Source: a bacterium (GTDB taxonomy: Bacteria; Chloroflexota; Dormibacteria; Aeolococcales; Bog-877). Taken from it: a stretch of DNA of 64,000 nt. Below the pieces are notes generated by a model. It saw only the letters and a program-made list of their open reading frames with translations. It made no database searches and was not told the origin of the DNA. Position numbers and translations under genes: made by a program. The stretch spans positions 1-64,000 of the forward strand of contig JAJYPP010000004.1 of the NCBI GenBank assembly GCA_021795235.1. The letters are read 5' to 3'. How positions within the stretch are numbered: position 1 is the stretch's first letter; every line of letters starts with the position of its first letter. Positions 1-6,875 of the stretch are shown piece after piece.

Positions 1-102
1 GACGCGCCTGCAGGAGGAAGCTTCGTGACACGCTATCCACAGGTTCACAGGTTATCCAACCCTTCCCCCCGGACCCCCTATCCCACCTACTACGGCTACG
101 AC

Positions 103-131
103 TTGACAATCACCCACGTATCTACTACAAC
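103..131 (+). promoter_or_regulatory. Promoter-like TTGACA-17-TACAAC
   Basis: A perfect -35 hexamer (TTGACA, 103-108) is followed 17 nt later by TACAAC (126-131), a 4/6 match to the -10 consensus. It points rightwards, but the next rightward gene is the transposon resolvase at 619. It may drive antisense RNA across the GNAT remnant or be fortuitous. Confidence 0.25.
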
Positions 132-183
132 CCGCCCATGTCCGTGCAGCGCGGTGGCGCTTGCTGACTCCAATCTCCGGACG

Positions 184-209
184 CGCCTCGATGGGGCCCC
201 ATCGAGGCG
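184..209. repeat. Perfect 26-bp palindrome, possible terminator of the GNAT gene
   Basis: The two 13-nt halves, CGCCTCGATGGGG and its exact complement, meet with no spacer. The palindrome lies 27 bp beyond the stop of the leftward GNAT remnant, where a terminator would be expected. It has no T-run on either side, so it could equally be a protein-binding dyad. RNA would need to open a few central pairs to form a loop. Confidence 0.4.
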
Positions 210-235
210 ACCTGATCGCCTGGTCTCCGAAGCGT

Positions 236-573
236 TCAGTCCGTCCGGTTCATGCGCAGCGGCCAGGGGCACCCATTGGCATCCAGAGAGCGCCACTCAC
301 GGTCGAGCAGGGCAAAGTCGAGCTCATCGCTCCAGCGGTTCTTGAACCACCCATTTTCAATCTGGTGCGCCTCTTGGCGCATTCCAAGGCGAGTTGCGAG
401 TCGCGCCGAGGCCTCGTTCTCGCCGTCCACACGCGCAATAATCCGACGCAGCTTCAACTCGTCGAAGCCAAGATGCAGCATGGTGTGGACCGCTTCGGTG
501 GCATAGCCACGGCCACCGTAATCGGGATGAAACACGTAACCGATCTCACCGGTCCGGTGGAGCTCGGAGCTGA
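236..573 (-). pseudogene. GNAT acetyltransferase, C-terminal part (cut by IS607 copy 1)
   Basis: This is the C-terminal half of a RimJ/RimL-like GNAT N-acetyltransferase. Reading leftwards it encodes TGEIGYVFHPDYGGRGYATE, the acetyl-CoA pyrophosphate-binding motif (GGRGYA) of the family, then the usual ENxAS and LGM segments. The reading frame is open right up to the transposon edge near 573. The N-terminal half lies beyond the element at 2934-3204. Removing the element joins the halves in frame into about 202 codons, the normal length for this family. The gene was therefore intact before insertion and should now be non-functional. The substrate is unknown. Confidence 0.85.
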
Positions 574-618
574 AGAGTGACGATTAGCTACCATTTACAT
601 ACCAACAAGTGTGCTAAC

Positions 619-1224
619 ATGGCTTTCATGACCACGTATCCACCGCGGATCATCGGCCGGATGATCGGACGGTCCGTCTCCACGCTGCAGCGTTGGGATC
701 GTGAAGGGATCCTGAAAGCGCGCCGGACCCCCACCGACCGGCGCTACTACACCCACGACGACTACCTCGCGGTCATAGGCCAGAAGCCCAAAGAGCGCAC
801 GGTCGTGACCTACACACGGGTGTCGAGCGCGGGCCAGAAGTCCGATCTCGCTAGTCAACGGGCAGCGGTCGAGCAGTTCTGCGTCGCCTCCGGCAGGTCC
901 GTTGCTGAACGCTTCGAGGATGTGGGGAGCGGGCTGAACTACCGCCGCAGGAACTTCCTGCAACTGATGGAGAAGGTGGAGCAAGGTCTGGTTTCGGAGA
1001 TCGTCATCGCTCACAAGGACCGCCTGGTGCGATTCGGGTTCGAGTGGTTCGAGAAGTTCGCCCAGGATCATGGCTGCGCGATCGTGATCATGAACGCGCA
1101 GTCGCTCTCCCCCGAGGAAGAGATGGTTCAGGAGCTGCTGTCCATCGTGCACTGCTTCTCCTCGCGCCTTTACGGGCTTCGGCGCTACAAGAAAGCCGAC
1201 ATCGTGGCGATGGTGAGCCAGTGA
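619..1224 (+). CDS. tnpA: IS607-family serine recombinase (resolvase)
   Basis: This enzyme excises and integrates the element using an active-site serine and 2-bp staggered cuts. Residues ~8-50 form a MerR-type helix-turn-helix that ends in DRRYYTHDDY. The catalytic domain begins at TYTRVSSAGQKSDLASQ, where the RVSS serine is the nucleophile, and continues with the family's EIVIAHKDRLVRFGFEWFE and SPEEEMVQELLSIVHCFSSR segments. It appears complete at 201 aa. ATG 619 or 628 are the first good starts. The in-frame GTG at 577 would lie in the terminal repeat region. No clear Shine-Dalgarno is visible. Its stop overlaps the tnpB start by 4 nt (GTGA), so the two are probably translationally coupled. 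Confidence 0.92.
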   Translation: MAFMTTYPPRIIGRMIGRSVSTLQRWDREGILKARRTPTDRRYYTHDDYLAVIGQKPKERTVVTYTRVSSAGQKSDLASQRAAVEQFCVASGRSVAERFEDVGSGLNYRRRNFLQLMEKVEQGLVSEIVIAHKDRLVRFGFEWFEKFAQDHGCAIVIMNAQSLSPEEEMVQELLSIVHCFSSRLYGLRRYKKADIVAMVSQ

Positions 1225-2906
1225 CCGACGAAGACCTTCCCAAGCGCTGTGTGCGGAGACCCTCGAAGCGGCTGAACAAAGGCAAGGCTGCGGAGCTTCG
1301 ATCGCTGATCGGGCTGTACGCCAAGGAGAAGGACGACCATCTGCGGGCTCTTGCTCCCAAGACGTTTGCCGAGTACCGCGGTCATCGCGGCTACCGGGAC
1401 CAGCTGTTGCGCTCCGGCTATGCCAGTCCCCACGGACTGCAGGCCCGGATGTGGAAGATGGCTGTGCAAGACGCCCACGAGACGATGGGGAAGTTCTGGG
1501 CGGCGCAGGCGGAAGACGTGAAGCCATTGGTACACCGGAAGAAGCACTGGTCGGAGGCGATGCGCCACTACGCCTTCTGGCTGCTCTTCAGTCCCGGACG
1601 AGTGGCGGCCCTCTACGCGGGGGAGACACCTATCCCCTCCTTGTTCACCATCCCCAAGGAGGAGCGCTCGGCGGTCGTGAAGATCCTCGGGCGGGAGGTG
1701 CGCCGTCGCGTGCGGCGCCTGCCGCGGGTGCGGAAGGCGCGGAGCGCCTGTTTCGACACGGACATGTACACGGTCACGACCACCCCCACCGGGCTCCAGC
1801 AGGTCGAGCTCATGGGGCTCCGGCCTCGCCAGCGCATCCGGGTCCCGCTGCTTGGCGCTGCGACGATCGCGGGCAACCTTCGAGTGGTGATGGAGCCAGT
1901 AGAGAGAGTCGTGGAAGTCCACACCATGTTCGACCTGGATCAGCCTGCGGATGCGCCCGATGGTGGCGACGCCGCGGTGGACATCGGGCAGAGCGAGGTG
2001 CTGACCGACGACCACGGGAAGCGCTACGGCAAAGGGTTTGGAAAGTTGCTGGCGAGGGCGTCGCAGCGGGACCTCGACAAGGGGCGCGCCCGGGGCAAGC
2101 TCCACGCGGTCCGCAGGAAGGCCCTGGCCAGGGGCGAGCGAGCGAAAGCACGACGCGTCCGGGTCAACAACCTCGGCTATCAGAAGATGGACCGGAGGCG
2201 GCAGCGCGCTCAGGCCGAATGTGCCCGCCAGGTGAACACCGCCTACAACGAGTTCCTGGTCCACCGCACGCCGGGGCGCTTCGCTCAGGAGAAACTGGAC
2301 TTCCGCGGCAAGGCCAAGTCGAAGGCCATGTCCAGGCGCACCGTTCAGATGCGCAACACGACCATCAACGAACGATCTCACTTCAAGGCATCGGCAGCAG
2401 GTAGCTGTCGTCAGCGGGTCAACCCGGCTTATAGCTCGCAACCGTGTCCCCGGTGTGGGTACGTCCACGCCAACAACCGCAACGGGGACCGGTTCGTCTG
2501 CCTCTTCTGCGGGTGGGCGGGCTGTGCGGACTGGGTTGGAGCGCACAACCTGCGAAACAGGATGGATGATCCCGAGATCACCCTTTGGATGCCGAAGGAC
2601 CGGGTTCGGACCATCCTGCTCAGCAGGTTCTCGCAGCGGACGGGCGAGGCACCCGATTGGAAGCCGCAAGGTGACTGTTCCGGGGTGCAAGACTCCAGGC
2701 ACCAGGCGACCACGGCCAGACGTGCCGTGGGAGCGGAGACGCGAGTGGGAGGCGGCGGGGAATCGTCCACCGTCGCCGTCATGGACCACCCTGGTCAACC
2801 GGAGAGCGAAACGGGCAAGGAAATCCTCGGCCGGCGGCAGGGCCGTCGCGACGGGGGAAAACCATGCCGAAAAGGACAGGACCATGACGTGTCCGCAGCC
2901 AGATAG
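1221..2906 (+). CDS. tnpB: TnpB RNA-guided nuclease (IS607-associated, 561 aa)
   Basis: TnpB proteins are omega-RNA-guided, TAM-dependent DNA nucleases related to Cas12. The RuvC triad appears intact: D254 in AAVDIG, E357 in FAQEKLDFRG and D437 in GCADWVGAHN. A four-cysteine zinc ribbon (C409, C412, C427, C430) sits before the last motif. The length is well above the ~400 aa typical of the family. About 250 residues precede RuvC-I, and a basic tail of about 120 residues follows RuvC-III. That tail is encoded over the 3' end of the element, where omega-RNAs are normally specified, so part of it may be read-through coding of an RNA gene. GTG 1221 was chosen because of the GTGA overlap with the resolvase stop. 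Confidence 0.88.
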   Translation: MTDEDLPKRCVRRPSKRLNKGKAAELRSLIGLYAKEKDDHLRALAPKTFAEYRGHRGYRDQLLRSGYASPHGLQARMWKMAVQDAHETMGKFWAAQAEDVKPLVHRKKHWSEAMRHYAFWLLFSPGRVAALYAGETPIPSLFTIPKEERSAVVKILGREVRRRVRRLPRVRKARSACFDTDMYTVTTTPTGLQQVELMGLRPRQRIRVPLLGAATIAGNLRVVMEPVERVVEVHTMFDLDQPADAPDGGDAAVDIGQSEVLTDDHGKRYGKGFGKLLARASQRDLDKGRARGKLHAVRRKALARGERAKARRVRVNNLGYQKMDRRRQRAQAECARQVNTAYNEFLVHRTPGRFAQEKLDFRGKAKSKAMSRRTVQMRNTTINERSHFKASAAGSCRQRVNPAYSSQPCPRCGYVHANNRNGDRFVCLFCGWAGCADWVGAHNLRNRMDDPEITLWMPKDRVRTILLSRFSQRTGEAPDWKPQGDCSGVQDSRHQATTARRAVGAETRVGGGGESSTVAVMDHPGQPESETGKEILGRRQGRRDGGKPCRKGQDHDVSAAR

Positions 2907-2953
2907 CTGTGGCCACGTGTGGTTATGTTTTTGGGAACAGCAACAACACATCG
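2781..2953 (+). ncRNA. Candidate omega-RNA and guide, IS copy 1
   Basis: This placement is by analogy. TnpB omega-RNAs normally overlap the 3' end of tnpB, run to the right end of the element, and take their guide from the flanking DNA. The tnpB stop is at 2906 and the element ends near 2933, so the scaffold should lie mostly within the tail of the gene. The guide would begin at about 2934 with GGAACAGCAACAACACATCG from the GNAT gene. The 5' boundary given is nominal. I did not fold the RNA. Confidence 0.35.
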
Positions 2954-3204
2954 CCGATGAGCCCGCCCGTCTCCAGGAGCTCAGCGCCCAGGGTGATGTG
3001 CTGACCCTCGCCGTCCACCTGCTGCCGTACCGATGTGGTCGCGAGCTTCTGGCGCACCGTCTCAATGCCCATCGGCTCGAAGGGAACGTATCGGCAGACC
3101 TCTGGGAGTGATCGGTACGCGACCAGGGAGGCAGCGTCCGCTTCTCTGAGGTGTCGGAGCAACAGACGAGAGGCCATGACGGGGTAGTTCGGGCGGAGTT
3201 CCAT
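2934..3204 (-). pseudogene. GNAT acetyltransferase, N-terminal part (cut by IS607 copy 1)
   Basis: Leftward from ATG 3204 this encodes the start of a GNAT acetyltransferase: ASRLLLRHLREADAASLVAY, then the family's SLPEVCRYVPFEP and an LIGDVLLLF strand. The frame then runs into the transposon and stops after three more codons. The downstream half is at 236-573. With the element removed, the reading runs GDVLLLF, one ambiguous residue, SSELHRTGEIGY, which is the expected order of strands around the acetyl-CoA site. It probably lost function through the insertion, as the fragment lacks the cofactor-binding motif. Confidence 0.85.
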
Positions 3205-3306
3205 AGCGCTTGCCAGATTCTCTGTGTGACTGGGGGACCGTGACGTGCTGTGGGTGTCCGTGTTGGGCCAGCGCGATCCATGGCGCCCCGCCCACCCGTC
3301 GACGTC

Positions 3307-3747
3307 TCAGCCTGCCAGCCTGGCCTCCAAATTGATCTCGGTGCCGGTCAACGCCTTGCTCACCGGGCACTGCGACTTGGCATCCTCGGCGACCCGGAGG
3401 AACCCCTCCTGGTCGAGGCCCTGGAGGCGGCCGTCGACCGCCAGCTTGATCGAGGAGATCCTGAAACCGCCGGCCGGGTCCGGGTCCAAGGTCACAGCCG
3501 CGCTGACGTCGAGGCTGCCCGGGGTCCCCCCGGCCCGGGCGATCAGGGCGGAGAGCTGCATGGCATAACAGGAGGCGTGGGCGGCCGCGATCAGCTCCTC
3601 GGGGCTGGTGGTCCCCTGGGCGTCGTCCGCGGTGCGCTTGGGGAAGCTGACCTGAAAGCTGCCCGCCCCGCTGCTGCTCAGGTCCACCTCTCCCGATCCG
3701 TCCTGCAGCGTCCCGCTCCAGGCGACATGAGCCCTTCTCACTGGCAT
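3307..3747 (-). CDS. osmC: OsmC-family peroxiredoxin
   Basis: This is a 146-aa cytosolic thiol peroxidase that reduces organic hydroperoxides. Both family cysteines are present: one in AAHASCYAMQLSALI and one in AEDAKSQCPVSKALTG. The N-terminal half carries the usual SGTLQDGSGEVDL and TSPEELIAAAH segments that place it in the OsmC rather than the Ohr branch. The length is normal. The ATG at 3747 was chosen because a GGAGG lies about 6 nt upstream (CTGGAGGGCTTGGC); a longer upstream reading has no such site. It is divergent from the transketolase-like gene across about 216 bp. Nothing in its context indicates a specific stress regulator. Confidence 0.88.
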   Translation of the reverse strand: MPVRRAHVAWSGTLQDGSGEVDLSSSGAGSFQVSFPKRTADDAQGTTSPEELIAAAHASCYAMQLSALIARAGGTPGSLDVSAAVTLDPDPAGGFRISSIKLAVDGRLQGLDQEGFLRVAEDAKSQCPVSKALTGTEINLEARLAG

Positions 3748-3963
3748 GCCAAGCCCTCCAGATTGCGACTGGTGGCTGGAGCAGCCACCGGGCCTCGATG
3801 ATACGCGCGGGGTCGGGCAGCTCTGGGCCGGCGATCGACAGCCGGTGGCCTGGCCCAGCTGCCCTCTGCCACCGGCAGATAGACTCAAGTCAGGCGAAGC
3901 CGCCACGGACATGCCCTCGGCAGGGCCAGGCGCGGCCGTGCTGGAGTGCTGGAGGGTGTACCT

Positions 3964-6330
3964 GTGGGCGTGACCCCAACAACTGAGACGGAGAATCTGC
4001 TGGCTGTCGCCGAGTCGGCCTTCCCGCACTGGGAGGTGATCAAGGACCTGATCGACGAGATGATCGATCTCTCCCTCAACTACCGCCAGTCCGGACATCC
4101 CGGAGGATCCCGGTCCAAGGTCCACATCCTGGTCGCCACCCTCCTGTCGGGAGCGATGCGATGGGACATCCAGCGTCCCTGGCGGCGGTTCTCGGATCGG
4201 TTCGTGCTGTCCGCCGGGCACACCGTCCCTCTGGTCTACGCCACCATGGCGGTCTTCAACGAATCCCTGCGCGCCCGCCACCAGCGGGACTCGGACCAGC
4301 GCTTCGCCTTCCCCGACGGTGGACGCTTCGCTCTCACCTGGGAGGACCTGCTCACCCTGCGCCACCGGGGCGGCCTTCCCGGGCACGCCGAAATGAGCGG
4401 CAAGACCCTCTTCCTCAAGTTCAACACCGGGCCCTCGGGGCACGGGATGCCGCCGGCGGCCGGCGAGGCGCTGGCCCTGAAACTAGCCGGCGCCGGAGAG
4501 GTCAAGGTCTTCTGCGTCGAGGGCGAGGGCGGTCTGACTCCCGGAGCTGCCCACGAGACCAAGAATTCGGCCTGGGGGCTGGGGCTGGACAACCTGGTGT
4601 TCCTCTTGGACTGGAACGATTTCGGGATCGACCTGCGGCCGGCCTCGGCGGTGGTCCACGGAGATCCCCGACTCTGGTTCGAGCCCTATGGATGGCGGGT
4701 CAACGGCACCGAGCGAGGGATGGAGTGGGAGCCGGTCACCCAAGCTGTGGTGGAGGCCGCCCGCGGCCGCAACCCGGAGCACGTTCCCTCGGTGGCCTGG
4801 TTTCGCACCAGGAAGGGACGGGAGTACGGCAAGTACGACGCGCCCTCGCATGGCACCCCCCACCCCATGAACAGCGAGCCGTTCTGGGCCCTCCGCAAGC
4901 AGTTCATGGCCAAGTACGGAGTCAGCTACCAGGGCGTCGACGCGCCCGCCCCCGCCGATCCCGGTGAGCGCGAACGCCAGGCTCGCGCCAACTTCCAGGT
5001 CGCGCTGGAGGTGCTCCGGCAGGACCGGACCCTGGTGGACTACCTGAGCGATCGGCTGCTGGCGGTGGCCGCCACCGTGCCGGAGACCGTCCCCGCGTTC
5101 AACCTGGGCAGCCAGGCTGCCGCGGTCTTTGCGGACCCGCGCCTGACCGACGTCCACTCCTATCCCCCGGCCATGTTCCGGGCCCCCGGCGACCGACAGC
5201 CCAACCGGGCCGCCCTGGCCCAGTGGGGGGCCTGGGTGAACGCCTGGGCCCGGACCGAGTACGGCCGGCCGCTCTTCGTGGTCTGCTCGGCGGACCTGGC
5301 CGACTCCACCAACATCAGCGGTTTCGGCAAGGACTGGGAGCAGACCTCCGGCTGGGGCTGGTATGAGCGGGACAGCAACCCCAGAGGGGTGGTCCTGCCC
5401 CAGGAGATCACCGAGTTCAGCAACGCCGGGATCAGCGTGGGCATGGCCAGCGTCAACCTGGCCGAGGACCCCTTCTCAAACTTCGACGGCTTCTGGACGG
5501 CCTGCTCCACCTACGGCTCCTTCAGCTACCTCAAGTACGGGGAGATGCGGCTCTTCAGTCAGCTCGCCCAGGACTGTGAGCTCAAGGTGGGTCGGGTGCT
5601 CTGGATAGCGGGACACTCGGGGCCGGAGACCGCCGAGGACTCCAGGACTCACTTCGGCATCTTCGCCCCGGGGGTGACCCAGCTCTTCCCTGCGGGACAG
5701 GTCATCGACCTCCACCCCTGGGAGTACAACGAGGTCCCGGTGGTGCTGGCGGCAGCCCTGCGGACCGACGCTCCCATCATCGCCCTTCATCTCACCAGAC
5801 CGGCGGTGGAGATTCCCGACCGGGACCAACTCCGGATGCCGTCCCACCTCGAGGCCGCGCGCGGCGCGTATCTCATTCGCGACTTCCGGCCCGGCATTCC
5901 GCGCCAGGGCACAGTCTTCGTCAGGGGGACCCTGCCCACCGCCAACCTGGTGGCGGTCCTGCCCGAGCTGGACCGGATGGGGCTGAATCTCAAGATCGTC
6001 GCAGCCGTCAGCCCCCAGCTGTTCGCCCTCCAGGACCGCGGCTATCGGGAAGCCACCATCACCCCCGCTGACCGCCTGGACGCGATGGTGATCACCAACG
6101 GCGCCCTCCGCCTGATGGGGGACTGGGTCGGCGGAGCGGTCGTCGAGGAGTACTCCCTGTCGCCTGACTGGGATCAGCGCTGGCGCACCGGGGGCACTGT
6201 CGAGGAGGTGATGGAGGAGGCTCACCTCACCTCGGCGCACATCCTGGCCGGGCTGGAGCGCTTCGCCAGAGATCGCGGGCAGAGAATCCACTCGCACCGG
6301 GCTGCCCTGGAGTCGTTGCAGGCAGAGTAG
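3964..6330 (+). CDS. Transketolase-like thiamine-diphosphate enzyme
   Basis: This 788-aa protein has the transketolase/PDH-E1 fold order. The N-terminal ThDP domain has SGHPGGSRSK (~44-53) and RFVLSAGHTVPLVYA, and the second ThDP domain has EITEFSNAGISVGMASVNLA and WIAGHSGPETAEDS. The C-terminal transketolase domain has LHLTRPAVEIPDRDQL. It is longer than ordinary transketolase (~660 aa). The cofactor motif reads GEGGLTP...LLDWND, with Glu where the family has the Mg-binding Asp of GDG. It could be a transketolase paralogue or another ThDP transferase acting on sugar phosphates; the substrate cannot be told. GTG 3964 was chosen because GGAGGG lies 7 nt upstream. A small unknown gene follows 31 bp downstream on the same strand. 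Confidence 0.8.
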   Translation: MGVTPTTETENLLAVAESAFPHWEVIKDLIDEMIDLSLNYRQSGHPGGSRSKVHILVATLLSGAMRWDIQRPWRRFSDRFVLSAGHTVPLVYATMAVFNESLRARHQRDSDQRFAFPDGGRFALTWEDLLTLRHRGGLPGHAEMSGKTLFLKFNTGPSGHGMPPAAGEALALKLAGAGEVKVFCVEGEGGLTPGAAHETKNSAWGLGLDNLVFLLDWNDFGIDLRPASAVVHGDPRLWFEPYGWRVNGTERGMEWEPVTQAVVEAARGRNPEHVPSVAWFRTRKGREYGKYDAPSHGTPHPMNSEPFWALRKQFMAKYGVSYQGVDAPAPADPGERERQARANFQVALEVLRQDRTLVDYLSDRLLAVAATVPETVPAFNLGSQAAAVFADPRLTDVHSYPPAMFRAPGDRQPNRAALAQWGAWVNAWARTEYGRPLFVVCSADLADSTNISGFGKDWEQTSGWGWYERDSNPRGVVLPQEITEFSNAGISVGMASVNLAEDPFSNFDGFWTACSTYGSFSYLKYGEMRLFSQLAQDCELKVGRVLWIAGHSGPETAEDSRTHFGIFAPGVTQLFPAGQVIDLHPWEYNEVPVVLAAALRTDAPIIALHLTRPAVEIPDRDQLRMPSHLEAARGAYLIRDFRPGIPRQGTVFVRGTLPTANLVAVLPELDRMGLNLKIVAAVSPQLFALQDRGYREATITPADRLDAMVITNGALRLMGDWVGGAVVEEYSLSPDWDQRWRTGGTVEEVMEEAHLTSAHILAGLERFARDRGQRIHSHRAALESLQAE

Positions 6331-6361
6331 GCCCCGGCGCCCCCTGGCATGCCTCGACCCA

Positions 6362-6805
6362 GTGTGCGAGCATGGAGTGGTCGTGGACAAGGAGGGCTAC
6401 GGCGCCCGGCCCCAACAGACCGACCTGGATCGGTTGCTCGAGGATTGCCGCACGCTCTCTCCGGCCGGGGTCGAGCGCATTGCAGTGGCATGGGACCACC
6501 GGGGCGACCCGGCCACCTACCGCGCGGCGGAGAGAGCCGCCCTCCGCCAGCTGGAGTTGGCCGGCATGGGTGACAGCTGGGACGCGACTCGCAACCGCCT
6601 GCTGGGACTCACCGAACGCGGGACACCGCTGGTGGCCTGGAAGTCAGAGCGCGGCGCCGTCGGCCACAAGGCCGAGGACGCGCTCCTGGCGGCAGCGCTG
6701 GCGCTACTCGCCCGTCCCGGGCTGGCCCCCCATCAGGCCCGCATCCTGCTGGGCCCGATGGCCCGGGCCCTGCCCTGGCTTCTGCCGGACGCCGCTCCCG
6801 CCTGA
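6362..6805 (+). CDS. Hypothetical protein downstream of the transketolase-like gene
   Basis: I do not recognise a family. The 147-residue frame has ordinary protein composition: alternating helices rich in Ala, Leu, Arg and acidic residues, no membrane segment and no cysteine cluster. An aromatic/charged core includes VERIAVAWDHRGDPATYRAA, and the C-terminal helical half includes KAEDALLAAALALLARPGL. It follows the transketolase-like gene by 31 bp on the same strand and is probably co-transcribed. Starts at GTG 6362 or GTG 6383 are both possible and no clear Shine-Dalgarno decides between them. It converges with the aminotransferase gene. Confidence 0.6.
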   Translation: MCEHGVVVDKEGYGARPQQTDLDRLLEDCRTLSPAGVERIAVAWDHRGDPATYRAAERAALRQLELAGMGDSWDATRNRLLGLTERGTPLVAWKSERGAVGHKAEDALLAAALALLARPGLAPHQARILLGPMARALPWLLPDAAPA

Positions 6806-6875
6806 GGGCGCAGTCACCGGCGGAGCAGCGCTTGATCGCCATCTCCCGGGCACACCACAACTATTGGCCACCGGC

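Larger units (their letters stand above)
1..235. other. Gene-free left edge of the window
   Basis: I see no convincing gene here. The stretch holds a promoter-like pair at 103-131 and a perfect 26-bp palindrome at 184-209, described separately. Two sequences near 34-60 loosely resemble DnaA boxes but do not match the consensus. The only neighbour is the broken GNAT gene, which ends at 236 reading leftwards, so this is its downstream flank. Confidence 0.5.
573..2933 (+). mobile_element. IS607-family insertion sequence, copy 1
   Basis: The element is about 2.36 kb with two overlapping genes, an IS607-type serine resolvase and TnpB. A second copy at 36158-38518 is offset by exactly 35,585 bp and lets the edges be placed to within about 2 nt. 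There is no target-site duplication or long terminal inverted repeat, as expected of serine-recombinase IS607 elements. The left end carries two CCA-containing repeats (592 and 603) and the right end two TGTGG repeats (2909-2921), plausible resolvase-binding sites. It is inserted in a GNAT gene, antisense to it. The two copies differ at five positions that I could find (597, 599, 618, 2913, 2933), all near the ends. Confidence 0.9.

Noticed and set aside
34-60. Two DnaA-box-like sequences (CTATCCACA and TTATCCAAC), suggesting an origin
   Set aside because: Neither matches TTATCCACA exactly, there are only two, and no dnaA, dnaN or AT-rich unwinding region is near.
595-1527. Long open frame antisense to the resolvase and tnpB genes
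   Set aside because: It is a shadow of the GC-rich resolvase gene, recurs identically in copy 2, and its sequence is not protein-like.
1185-3281. 698-codon open frame antisense to tnpB
   Set aside because: It is a mirror frame of the tnpB codon bias with Pro/Arg/His-rich content and no domain. It crosses the IS border into the GNAT gene in a different frame.
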